DNA of 64,000 nucleotides from the NCBI GenBank assembly GCA_029309925.1, contig JARKND010000005.1, positions 1,364,001 through 1,428,000 on the forward strand, read 5' to 3'. The DNA comes from Fulvivirgaceae bacterium JP3-4. GTDB taxonomy: Bacteria > Bacteroidota > Bacteroidia > Cytophagales > Cyclobacteriaceae. A model generated the notes under the pieces. It had not been told where the DNA came from and ran no database searches. It saw nothing but the letters and a program-made list of their open reading frames with translations. Below are positions 42,964 through 51,413 of the stretch, piece after piece; position 1 is the first letter of the stretch, and each line of letters starts with the position of its first letter. Position numbers and translations under genes: made by a program.

Positions 42964-45879
42964 TTATTCCTTAATAACCTTCTTCGTCACAACTCGAGGC
43001 CCTATAGACGCGCGGATGATGTACAACCCTGACGGCCACGTGTGACCTAGCGTGTAGGTTGTGTTGGCTTTGAGGTTTTCATGTGCTTCAAACGGTGAGC
43101 CGGTGCTGGTATAAATAATTGCTTTCACGTCTTCGTTGTCGTTGCCGCTGATGGACAGTGTCAGATCAGTCTGGAAAGGATTGGGACTTGATCGGATAAT
43201 ATCTTCACTCTCCATGACGATAACTTCGTCAAGCGCTGTCGCGAAGGTAGGTGTGCCGCAAGGACTTGCCGGAGCAGATGCTGCACTATACTTATATAAC
43301 TCCCTTGGGTTATTGCCTCCAAAAATGATATTGGTTCCAATCGAAGTGAGCGGATACGGTGATGAGGCTCCGATGTTAAAATCGAATGTGCCGCAGGCTG
43401 TTCCGTCTGATCGCCACAGTCGTGGCACTATGCCTCTGAAGAAATTAACGCTGAAATAAACAACATCATTAATGGTTACTGCGCTTACGTCCGGAAGATG
43501 AGCGCCTGGAAGATCTTTTAACTTTTTGGTTGTGCTCGCGGTGCCGCGTGTAGACCACACTTCGTCATTTCCGGTTCCCGCTGGTTTCTCAGGGAACATC
43601 AGCAGAAAGGATGTTCCGCTGGCTGCGTATTCATAAACTGGGTTTACGTTCCCAAGTTTCTTTGTGCTGCTCGCGGTGCCATTGGTTTTGAAAAGTGCCC
43701 ATGCTCCGGTGTCGTCCTGCGCACTGAAATAGATGGAATCCCGAAACATCTGAATGCCTGCGAAGTCTGCATCGTTCTGGTCGTTTGTGCGAAGCTCAGT
43801 CACTACCGTTGTGCCACTAGCGGTACCGTTGGTACGCCACAGCTCATCACCTGTTCCGTTGTCGGCAATGAAGTAAGCATATCCTTTAGCGTTCACGAAG
43901 TCGCGCTCGCGGTAAGAACTGTTGTAACTGGAAAAAGTTTTGATCAGGGTCGGTGCAGACGTGCCATCGGAGCTGTAAAGGTTTACACCATTGGAGGAAG
44001 TACTCGTAGTGATCAGCAGTTTTGTATCGAGCTTGTGAAGTTGTTCGATAAACACCGGCATTGTCTGGACACGTATCGTTCCCCCTGCGGTACCGTCACT
44101 TCGCCAGAGCTCATTGTAGTCATTGAAATACAGCAAGCCTTTAAATTCGATTGCGGTAAACGGACTGGTGTCATGTAATTTTATTGTTCCCGCAGGCGTG
44201 CCATCCGAAACCCAAAGCCCCGGATCATCATTTTCTGCAGGACCTGAAAAAAATACTTTGTTCCCCACGGCCGTAATTTGGCTAAGAGACTCCGAGCGTT
44301 TCAATTCAACGGTGCCAGCTGCGGTCCCATCGGTAACCCAAAGATCCTGGCCGAGCTCCTGGTAATATTCATCATGACCAAGCCTTCCGTTTGCTCGGAA
44401 GAAAACTTTTCCATTGGCAGTTTTTGTGAAGAGATCGGGAGAGCTTCCAAAGGTTTGGATGAAGGCATCTTTGACGACTACTGTTCCCGCAGCGGTGCCA
44501 TCGGAGCGCAACAGTTTTGTTCCCTGTGTCTGCTGCAGCCGGCCGCTGACAAAAAGTATGTTATTTGCGGAAACAATGTTTGTACGATAAGACGCGTAGT
44601 AATCGTATTCATAGATCTGGGGATCACCGAGCCAGAGTTGTTTCACGAGTGTCACGTTGTTGCCGTTCAGATCCATTTTGTACAAACCGTAGTATGGGTA
44701 GTAGTAGTCAACCATGTGGTTAAAAAAATAGATGCTGCCATTGTGCAGCGTAAACCGTGTGATCACTGGATTATCCAAACCCGGCTCGATGGCTCGCGTA
44801 ATTACTTTGGTGCCTGCGGATGTTCCATCACTCCGCATGATATCGGCACCGTATTGTCCGGACGTAAAATATAATGCACCATTGATCGCTGTAAAATTAT
44901 GACCACCCGGGAGTGTGAAGCTGCTTTCTGCGCCAGGAGTAATATCTTTAACCAGCACAGTTCCTGCGCTTGTCCCATTGCTCTTCCACAGTTCCTTGCC
45001 ATTAGTGCCATTCGTGGCGCTGAACATGATCACGTCCCCCACTGCGGTTATGTTGTCAATGCTTGAACCGGTTACGCCAGGGTAAATGTCTTTTACGCGA
45101 ACAGTGCCTGCGCTTGTGCCATTGCTCTTCCAAAGTTCCTGACCCGTTGATCCGTCTGTTGCCGTGAAGTAAAGCGTACCGTTTAAATTCGTGAGGAGTT
45201 GTGGGTGACTACTGGCTTTCGTGCCTGGGTTGATGTTTTTAACCAGGAGTGTTCCACTAGCCGTGCCGTTGGATTTCCACAGCTCGTATCCATTGGTGTT
45301 GTCGTTCGCGTTGAAATAAAGCGTCCCGTTTACGTTTGTCAGTCGTGAAGGACTGCTGCTGCCGGTTCCGGGAAAAATATCTTTTACAAGCAATGTCCCG
45401 GTTGAAGTGCCGTTGGATTTCCACACTTCAACACCGGTCTTTCCATCATTGGCAATGAAATACAATGTTCCATTTACGTCTACCAGCTGTGAAGGCGAGC
45501 TGCCGGATGAGCCTGCCCGAATGTCTTTCACGCGAACGGTACTTGCGCCATCGGTCTTCCACAACTCTGCACCACTGCCATCGGTGCCGACAAAGTATAA
45601 TATGTTTCCCACTGCTGTGAGATTCGAAACTGCTGTCAGGGATTTTAATCGAATGGTGCCGCCAGATGTGCCGTTACTTTTCCAGAGCTCTTTTCCGAGG
45701 CTGACAAAGTACATGGTCGATCCGGCACGGGTGAAATCGGAATACTCATTGAAGTCGACAGCCTCGGTACGGTTGACGTCTTTAATGAGTTGCGATTGTC
45801 CATGTGTTGAAAAAGCAGCGAATATCAACAATAGCGATGCGAGGCGTGTCGCGACATGAGAGGGTACTTGTAGTTTCAT
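42964..45879 (-). CDS. Secreted ELWxxDGT-repeat protein with T9SS C-terminal sorting domain
   Basis: 971 residues. Signal peptide at the N-terminus (ends near FSTHGQ). About 16 repeats of about 45-60 residues carry ELW[KR]S[ND]GT-[AS]-GT motifs, for example ELWKSNGTASGT, GLWVSDGTPAGT and RLWRSDGTACGT; the repeats probably form a large beta-propeller-like or solenoid surface. The last 80 residues (SPNPFQTDLTLSI ... GLYIIRASIGPRVVTKKVIKE region) match the Por_secre_tail sorting domain used by the type IX secretion system. Likely cell-surface or secreted. Partner and ligand unknown. Confidence 0.93.
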   Translation of the reverse strand: MKLQVPSHVATRLASLLLIFAAFSTHGQSQLIKDVNRTEAVDFNEYSDFTRAGSTMYFVSLGKELWKSNGTSGGTIRLKSLTAVSNLTAVGNILYFVGTDGSGAELWKTDGASTVRVKDIRAGSSGSSPSQLVDVNGTLYFIANDGKTGVEVWKSNGTSTGTLLVKDIFPGTGSSSPSRLTNVNGTLYFNANDNTNGYELWKSNGTASGTLLVKNINPGTKASSHPQLLTNLNGTLYFTATDGSTGQELWKSNGTSAGTVRVKDIYPGVTGSSIDNITAVGDVIMFSATNGTNGKELWKSNGTSAGTVLVKDITPGAESSFTLPGGHNFTAINGALYFTSGQYGADIMRSDGTSAGTKVITRAIEPGLDNPVITRFTLHNGSIYFFNHMVDYYYPYYGLYKMDLNGNNVTLVKQLWLGDPQIYEYDYYASYRTNIVSANNILFVSGRLQQTQGTKLLRSDGTAAGTVVVKDAFIQTFGSSPDLFTKTANGKVFFRANGRLGHDEYYQELGQDLWVTDGTAAGTVELKRSESLSQITAVGNKVFFSGPAENDDPGLWVSDGTPAGTIKLHDTSPFTAIEFKGLLYFNDYNELWRSDGTAGGTIRVQTMPVFIEQLHKLDTKLLITTSTSSNGVNLYSSDGTSAPTLIKTFSSYNSSYRERDFVNAKGYAYFIADNGTGDELWRTNGTASGTTVVTELRTNDQNDADFAGIQMFRDSIYFSAQDDTGAWALFKTNGTASSTKKLGNVNPVYEYAASGTSFLLMFPEKPAGTGNDEVWSTRGTASTTKKLKDLPGAHLPDVSAVTINDVVYFSVNFFRGIVPRLWRSDGTACGTFDFNIGASSPYPLTSIGTNIIFGGNNPRELYKYSAASAPASPCGTPTFATALDEVIVMESEDIIRSSPNPFQTDLTLSISGNDNEDVKAIIYTSTGSPFEAHENLKANTTYTLGHTWPSGLYIIRASIGPRVVTKKVIKE

Positions 45880-46007
45880 AGAACCGACAGCAGCGGGTTA
45901 AAGCTGAGCTGTAAAGTTTTTTTGAAAAATTTTGTACCGCTGTTGTTAGTTGCTGCTTCGATATTCGAGGTTAAGGCGTGGGTGAGAGTGTGGCTCTGAG
46001 TTGAAAG

Positions 46008-46062
46008 TTTTTTCAACGCGAAGACGCGAAGATGCGGAGTTCGCGGAGGACTGAAATAAGAA
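46008..46062. repeat. Octamer repeat block (ACGCGAAG/CGCGGAG family)
   Basis: ttcaacgcgaag, acgcgaag, atgcggag, ttcgcggagg. It resembles 47806-47850. The rest of the spacer 45880-46240 has the hairpin at 46058-46087 and nothing gene-like. Confidence 0.65.
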
Positions 46063-46087
46063 AGCTTCAGTTAATTGAAGCTTTCTT
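46058..46087. terminator. Perfect 12-base hairpin after the SRPBCC gene
   Basis: aagaaagcttca and tgaagctttctt form a perfect stem around a 6-base loop (gttaat). It lies 153 bases after the stop of the minus-strand SRPBCC gene, and the minus-strand stem end is rich in T. A terminator is plausible, but the T tail is weak. Confidence 0.45.
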
Positions 46088-46240
46088 GCAGTCAGGAAAA
46101 TTTTGATCTGTGCACTGCGAGCTTCAGCGAGCCTCTGTGGGCTCACCGGCTTTTTCTCCAAGCAGCACGTATTAAATTGGGGAAGCATTAAGGTCGCAGC
46201 CGAATTATAAAACATTTCAAATCCTCTGTGTTGAATGTAT

Positions 46241-46696
46241 TTAAGCTCCAGGCCCATCCGGAATGTTCGGCTCGACAAGTCTCGTCAGTTTGTCGAGTGA
46301 TTCCTGCCATCCGAGGTAGCAGAACTCTGCGGGAATTGCATCGGGAATCCCTTCCTGCGTGATCTTGATATCGGTGCCTGCAAGATTTTTTGTGAGCGTT
46401 ATCGTTGTGATCATTTCTCCGGGAAGGCCGGGATCGTCAAATTTGTCGGTGTATTTGAGCAGTTGATTTTCCTTGAACTCGATGTACTTGCCACCGAATG
46501 AATGGCTGTTACCTGTCGAGAAATTTTCGAACGACATCCTGAATGCTCCGCCTTTCTTTGCTTCGAGCTGGTGAACAACACAGAGGAATCCATAAGGTGG
46601 CAGCCACGATGCAACGGCAGGAGCATGGATAAACGCTTTGAACAATTTCTCGGGAGTGGTTTTAAATACTCTGTGAAGTGAAACACTATTAGGCAT
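46241..46696 (-). CDS. SRPBCC / AHSA1-family protein
   Basis: 151 residues from ATG at 46696 (MPNSVSLHRVF); an upstream start at 46879 would add an unrelated 61-residue leader. VFKTTPEKLFKAFIHAPAVASWL and the Trp-rich C-terminal helix CYLGWQESLDKLTRLVE are typical of the AHSA1/SRPBCC fold. Such proteins bind hydrophobic ligands. Function not defined. Same strand and same kind of small cytoplasmic protein as the RibD-like gene, 325 bases away, with C-type heptamer repeats between. Confidence 0.88.
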   Translation of the reverse strand: MPNSVSLHRVFKTTPEKLFKAFIHAPAVASWLPPYGFLCVVHQLEAKKGGAFRMSFENFSTGNSHSFGGKYIEFKENQLLKYTDKFDDPGLPGEMITTITLTKNLAGTDIKITQEGIPDAIPAEFCYLGWQESLDKLTRLVEPNIPDGPGA

Positions 46697-46865
46697 AACG
46701 ATTGATTTTGGATTGTTCCTACTCGTATGGCTTTTCGGATCGGCCCGTTTGATGTGGTCGCTGCTCCACTGTTCGTTGTTGTCGACATAGCAAAGGTGTG
46801 AAGAAAAATCTGTGTGATGCGAGGGTGAATGCGACAGATGTCGAGGGTGGGAGCGACTTTTTTGG

Positions 46866-46990
46866 AAGTCACTAGTCACTGGTTATTAGTCATTAGGAAA
46901 TGCCGGAGCATTTTAGATTTGGGTTTAGTAAATAAAAAAGGTAAACCAAAATTAATGCGGCACACCTAGTGACTAGTGACTAATGACTTA
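46866..46990. repeat. Heptamer repeats (TAGTCAC/TAGTGAC type), inverted pair
   Basis: At 46866-46897 the units agtcac tagtcac tggttat tagtcat tagg; at 46962-46990 the inverse units tagtgac tagtgac taatgac. A third copy of this family is at 53786-53815. The spacer 46697-47021 contains no gene. Confidence 0.65.
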
Positions 46991-47021
46991 CCAAATCGAA
47001 GACAAATTCCCCAAACCTAAC

Positions 47022-47669
47022 CTACTTCTTCTTCGTGAGTATAACGTGCGTTGCTCCACTTCCATAAGTGGTCTTGATGTCGTTGAAGCCGAGTTTGGGA
47101 AGGTCGATGCCTGCGAATAGGTTTTCTCCTTTTCCGAGAACGACTGGTGAGACAGCAAGGTGCATTTCATCGATGAGGCCTGCCTGAAGGTATTGGCGAA
47201 TGGTTGACACGCCACCACCTATGCGTATATCCTTTCCGTTGGCGGCTTTCTTCGCCTTTTCCATCGCGGACTCGATTCCATCGGTGATAAAGTAGAATGT
47301 TGTCCCGCCTTCCATGACGAGCGGTTTTCTGGTGTGATGTGTCAAAACAAAAACGGGAACGTGATACGGAGGATTTTCACCCCACCAGCCTTTCCAGTCT
47401 TCGCTGGGCCAGTTACCACGGATCGGTCCGAACATATTGCGTCCCATAATCCATGCGCCAAGGTTGTCGAACGACCTTTCAGCAAAGTCGTTGTCGACAC
47501 CACTGGTACCCTCACTCTTGCCATACATCTGCTGAAACCTGCGTGTTGGGAAAAACCACGTATGGAGTTCTTCACCTCGAATGCCAAGTGGATTGTCCAG
47601 GGTCTGGTCAGGTCCGGCTCCATAGCCATCGAGTGAAATTGAAAATGCGCAGACTTTAACTTTGGTCAT
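47022..47669 (-). CDS. RibD C-terminal-domain (dihydrofolate-reductase-like) protein
   Basis: 215 residues. The start KVKVCAFSISLDGYGAGPDQ is the usual opening of this family. Later ERSFDNLGAWIMGRNMFG, VFVLTHHTRKPL, IRIGGGVSTIRQYLQAGLIDEM and the C-terminal THVILTKKK complete the fold. It is a predicted NADPH-dependent reductase; the stand-alone members have no proven substrate. Single gene. Confidence 0.92.
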   Translation of the reverse strand: MTKVKVCAFSISLDGYGAGPDQTLDNPLGIRGEELHTWFFPTRRFQQMYGKSEGTSGVDNDFAERSFDNLGAWIMGRNMFGPIRGNWPSEDWKGWWGENPPYHVPVFVLTHHTRKPLVMEGGTTFYFITDGIESAMEKAKKAANGKDIRIGGGVSTIRQYLQAGLIDEMHLAVSPVVLGKGENLFAGIDLPKLGFNDIKTTYGSGATHVILTKKK

Positions 47670-47805
47670 AGTGTTTGCTTTCGATGTTTAACTTCGGGAT
47701 TGTTCCAATAAAACAAATTTAACACAGACTTCTATGAAATTGGCAGGTGTCAGTGCGGCAATAATGCAGGTGATTTGCGACTTGAGGGCGCGTGCCTCTA
47801 TCAAA

Positions 47806-47850
47806 GGTTTTCAACGCGAAGACGCGAAGTTCGCGGAGGAATTCATGACG
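47806..47850. repeat. Octamer repeat block in the spacer 47670-47998
   Basis: ttttcaacgcgaag, acgcgaag, ttcgcggagg. No gene in the 329-base spacer; small ORFs there run through the repeat. Confidence 0.6.
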
Positions 47851-47998
47851 ACCCATACATATTTAGAGATTGTCCACATCGCATTTACATGTCGATCATC
47901 GCGAAACATCGCGGCCTTTGGGTCCCTGCGGTGAAGAAAAGTTGCGAACTTAAAATGATAAGTTACTGGGAATGCGCGGCTCAGTCGAATGTGCCCTG

Positions 47999-48775
47999 TT
48001 ATGAAAAATCTCGTTTCTCCGTCAGGTATCGCCAGTATCGCATGGGAACATGTTGCACATGTAGTTTCATATTCTTCCTGGCTTCGATGTTGACGCTGTG
48101 GAAATAATCTTTCCAGAGTTTTTGATATTGAAGTTTGTCTGCGTGAACAAGGTGCCGTGGAAGAAAATCTCCTGCGCTCTCTGCTGCGAGGTCGACCTGA
48201 ACTTCTGTGACTTTTGTAGTAATGTGGTCGTAGTTGACTCCATAGTTCCTCCGCTTGTCGTAGATCAGCCATTGCTGATCAGCGTACCGCTCTTTGAAGT
48301 GTGAAACGATCAAGGGCAGAACGTTGAAGTCGGGGTCGATCATGGCGAAGTAAAGACCATTCTTTATTCGCTGGAACCGGATAAAAGCTTCCATGCGATG
48401 CTTCTCGCGATGCACCCGGTGTGCGATCTTCGTGACGGCAATTACACTCGGATGGCTGAGGTCTTCTACGGTATGGCTACCGGAGAAAATATGGAGAATG
48501 AAAGCAGATAGCACCGTTTCCATCTCCGGCAATTCCGAAAGGAAGGTTTTGTAAACTTCGTTCCGTTTGGCTGCTGACAAATGTTTTTTCAAACCAGCCC
48601 AAACTCTTTTGGATTTTGCGTGATCGGTATCAATGGTCACCACTGTAGAATCAATCTCTGGCTGATAGCATCCGGATCTCACGATGGTAAAGTCTTCAAG
48701 TTTGCGTTCATAACGGTCGAAAATACCCGTGAGGAATCCGTTAAAACTTCCGTCATAGATCAGAATGGTTCTCAT
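47999..48775 (-). CDS. TIGR03915/DUF4130-like DNA-metabolism protein
   Basis: 258 residues. The start TILIYDGSFNGFLTGIFDRYE is the hallmark of this family, with later blocks HRMEAFIRFQRIKNGLYFAMIDPDFNVLPLI and the C-terminal MKLHVQHVPMRYWRYLTEK. In many genomes it is paired with a radical-SAM partner and linked to uracil-DNA-glycosylase-like domains; a role in DNA repair or modification is predicted. Its start overlaps the upstream gene's stop by four bases (ATGA). That partner here has lost its core. Confidence 0.9.
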   Translation of the reverse strand: MRTILIYDGSFNGFLTGIFDRYERKLEDFTIVRSGCYQPEIDSTVVTIDTDHAKSKRVWAGLKKHLSAAKRNEVYKTFLSELPEMETVLSAFILHIFSGSHTVEDLSHPSVIAVTKIAHRVHREKHRMEAFIRFQRIKNGLYFAMIDPDFNVLPLIVSHFKERYADQQWLIYDKRRNYGVNYDHITTKVTEVQVDLAAESAGDFLPRHLVHADKLQYQKLWKDYFHSVNIEARKNMKLHVQHVPMRYWRYLTEKRDFS

Positions 48776-49272
48776 GCAAACAGCGATTGTTGGGTCGTGA
48801 TCGTATTTGGATACTTGCGTTGACCGGGAATTTTCCTACGCAGGACCATTGGGTCGATGTCGCCAGGCATTTGGTCCATTGTGCTGCAAATCATAAAATG
48901 TTTTGCGCGGCTCATCGCGATTCCGAAACGCCTTAACCCTTCCCATCCAAGATTCCTGAACTTTCGTGCTGTGACAATCTTTATTGCCGATCCGATTCCA
49001 ATGTCCGGCACGCGAAGGATTATGTGATAGTCTGCTTTATTGATGTCGATGGGGAAGTGTTGGAGGTTGCGCAGTGCCCATGGCAGCTTGGGATCAACGT
49101 CAAGGTTCGGTCGCCCATCTTCGGTATGAGCGTGGCAAATACCACTAGCCGAAGCGTTGCCGAGTCGTTTTGTATCATTTTTCCGGTTGCTTCCGCTGGA
49201 TGAACACGACACATCATATTTCGCTGCATCCGCTAATGTCTCAAGCTTTTCCTTTACACTGTCCCAGGCCAT
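48772..49272 (-). pseudogene. Radical-SAM partner (TIGR03916-like) with internal deletion
   Basis: 166 residues, versus about 400 in the family. The N-terminus KLETLADAAKYDVSCSSSGS is intact, and SGICHAHTEDGR follows, but the next residues are NLDVDPKLPWALRNLQHFPI, which belongs near the C-terminal DNA-binding part of the family. The CxxxCxxC iron-sulfur motif and about 250 residues of the radical-SAM barrel are missing. The helix-hairpin-helix block RVPDIGIGSAIKIVTARKFRNLG remains. The reading frame is preserved across the join. It may be inactive, or keep only a DNA-binding role beside its partner. Confidence 0.75.
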
Positions 49273-49457
49273 TACTAATATGATTTGATTATAAAACTAA
49301 TTGTATTAGTAATGACGTGGCGCGAAATGCCTGAATTTTATTTCGCTTAAATGCCGGGCGCTGGCTATGATGCCTGATCTTTGTCGAAGTGGGCTGAGAA
49401 GGTCGGTTATGCAAAATTTACAAATCGACTTGATATGACGTGAAAACTTGTATTTCG

Positions 49458-49604
49458 CGTTAGCGATAGCAGTGGAAAGGCGCCCCCGGGGAACGCGTGA
49501 ACGAGTTTCAGCGCGAATCGCGTTCAAACCGATGAAAGGGGCGGCTTGGAACGGATAGCGCGGCCGTTGCGCGGCTTTGTGGGCGGGCAGGCAACGCCCA
49601 AAAA
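49458..49604 (+). repeat. Dispersed structured repeat, copy 3
   Basis: gcgttagcgatagcagtggaaa, then gcttggaacggatagcgcggcc, then gcaacgcccaaaaa. Same block order as 34054-34253, but a shorter middle. The spacer 49273-49690 shows no protein gene. Confidence 0.7.
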
Positions 49605-49690
49605 GCATGCTATACGAAATGTGAACAGATAATGACGTCAACGCGATTGTAGAAAGTCATTGGAAATTTTAACTTTGATTTTACCCCACT

Positions 49691-51133
49691 TTGAATATTA
49701 CAACACAAAAGAGAAACGACATCGTTGCAAGGAATGTAGCGTTCATTTTCGGTGTGCTTAGTTTTGCAATTCTCGCAATACTACTCGCATTGTTCGGACC
49801 GAATGTCAATACACCGATCATCACGGGACTTGGATTTTTTTTCTTCGCCATTCGATATGCTATTGCCCGCGGCTATTCTGCTTCCGCTAAATTTATACTC
49901 TGCCTGCTGCCACCCATCGTTACATTTATTGCCGGGCTGCTCCCAAAGTTTTATGATCCATCGTTTACCGACATACTGTACTACGACACACGTTTTGTAC
50001 TTGTTCTGCTGAGCATCATCCCATGTCTGATCTTTGACCTTCGCGAACGGGTTGCATTAACCATAACGCTCGGGACGGTGCTTTTACTCATCGTGACGTT
50101 TGACCCGGTGCACAACTGGCTGGGTGTAGGCTACTATCAGAGTGGCTTCACCGGACCTGCTTACTACTTCATCAACTACATTACTGTGGCGAGCTTTTGC
50201 GGCATTGTTGCAGGCGCGCTCACGCTGAAGAAAAGTGTGCAGGTGTCAGAAGCCAAATACCGTCTCACCTTTCAGCGCCTGGCGCTCGCGTTTAAGAATC
50301 TGAAAAGGCAAAACGAAAAAATCACATCGCAGCAGGCTGAGTTATTGCAGGCCAGCAAACTGATAGAAGAACAAAAGCTTGCCTTGCAGCACCGTGTTGA
50401 ACAGATCAATGCCAACCTTCAGCATGCGAATGATGAACTCGTGCGGCATAATAATGAACTTACGCAGTTCTCGTATGCAGTTTCACACAACCTTCGCGGG
50501 CCGATTGCGCGATTGCTTGGGTTGGCAAACATCCTTCATGTTGAAAATGCATTGCGTGAAGGTGAAGACTTTCCCCTTATTGTCAGGCATATCCAACAGT
50601 CGGCAAAAGATCTTGACGAGATCATCAAAGACCTCGGTCAGATCGTTGACATCCGGAACAATGTAATGCAGCGCACCGAACTCGTTCGCTGGGACACCGA
50701 GTGGCAAAAAACATGTGGGCTCCTGAACCTGCCGGATGAATTTATTGACAAGCATATTACCATCGACTTCAGTTGTGATTTTGTGCATGGTGTTCGCATG
50801 ATGGTTGGAAGTATCTTATACAACCTGGTAAGCAATGCGATTAAATATCAATCACCCGAGCGAATGTTGCAAATTGAAATAAGAACATACAGTAAAAACG
50901 GTCATAATGTTCTTGAAGTAGCAGACAACGGTCTGGGTATTGATCTCGATGCGTTTGGCGGAGATGTATTTAAAATGTACAAGCGTTTTCATATGCATAA
51001 AGACGGAAAAGGTATCGGATTATACCTTGTGAAAACTCAGGTAGAGGCTTTAAATGGGTCTATTGAGCTTCGGAGCAAGCCAAACGAAGGCAGCGTGTTT
51101 AAAGTAAGATTTCCTGCTATTCAGAGTGTTTAA
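49691..51133 (+). CDS. Membrane sensor histidine kinase with GVGYY-type 6-TM input domain
   Basis: 480 residues from a TTG; a stop lies four codons upstream. TM segments fill about 12-185, with the block GVGYYQSGFTGPAYYFINY between the last two. A coiled coil (195-255) leads to HisKA with phosphoacceptor His about 264 in SHNLRGPIARLLGL. The ATPase domain is complete: LVSNAIKYQSP, DNGLGI, KGIGLYLVK. The same GVGYY membrane block occurs in the LytS-type sensor at 13499-15337, which has a different kinase core. No response regulator gene is adjacent. Confidence 0.88.
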   Translation: MNITTQKRNDIVARNVAFIFGVLSFAILAILLALFGPNVNTPIITGLGFFFFAIRYAIARGYSASAKFILCLLPPIVTFIAGLLPKFYDPSFTDILYYDTRFVLVLLSIIPCLIFDLRERVALTITLGTVLLLIVTFDPVHNWLGVGYYQSGFTGPAYYFINYITVASFCGIVAGALTLKKSVQVSEAKYRLTFQRLALAFKNLKRQNEKITSQQAELLQASKLIEEQKLALQHRVEQINANLQHANDELVRHNNELTQFSYAVSHNLRGPIARLLGLANILHVENALREGEDFPLIVRHIQQSAKDLDEIIKDLGQIVDIRNNVMQRTELVRWDTEWQKTCGLLNLPDEFIDKHITIDFSCDFVHGVRMMVGSILYNLVSNAIKYQSPERMLQIEIRTYSKNGHNVLEVADNGLGIDLDAFGGDVFKMYKRFHMHKDGKGIGLYLVKTQVEALNGSIELRSKPNEGSVFKVRFPAIQSV

Positions 51134-51355
51134 AATCCACACCGCGGATCATCGATGCCGATCGTCTCGCATCGGTAGATCACGGAGTTTGCGCAGCGTA
51201 TACGCGGAGGTACTTAATAGCGGAGCGATTTGCCCTTTCAGGTACTGTGCATCATGGTTTTATTGCACGTTTCACTAGCATCGATCTGCATTTGATAAAA
51301 TATCTCTGCGAATTCTCCGCGCCTGCTTAGCGATCACTGCAGCGTGGATTTAAAT
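51130..51355. repeat. Octamer repeat blocks (CGCGGAG family)
   Basis: The first block starts at the stop of the kinase gene: aaaatccacaccgcggatcatcgatgccgatcgtctcgcatcgg, then cacggag, tttgcgcag, tacgcggagg (to about 51215). A second, inverted block (about 51295-51355) has tctgcgaattctccgcgcctgc..gcagcgtggattt. Together they flank about 80 bases as imperfect inverted copies. Confidence 0.65.
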
Positions 51356-51413
51356 TCTGACTTGCAACCTTTGTCCGGGATTAAGCGTCTTAGTTGAGTT
51401 AACCTTCCTTACT

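Noticed and set aside
44278..44874. 198-codon ORF antisense to the ELWxxDGT gene
   Set aside because: Arises from the periodic sequence of the repeat protein on the opposite strand.
47734..48107. 66- and 110-codon ORFs between the RibD-like and DNA-metabolism genes
   Set aside because: They run through the CGCGAAG octamer block and into the antisense of the next gene.
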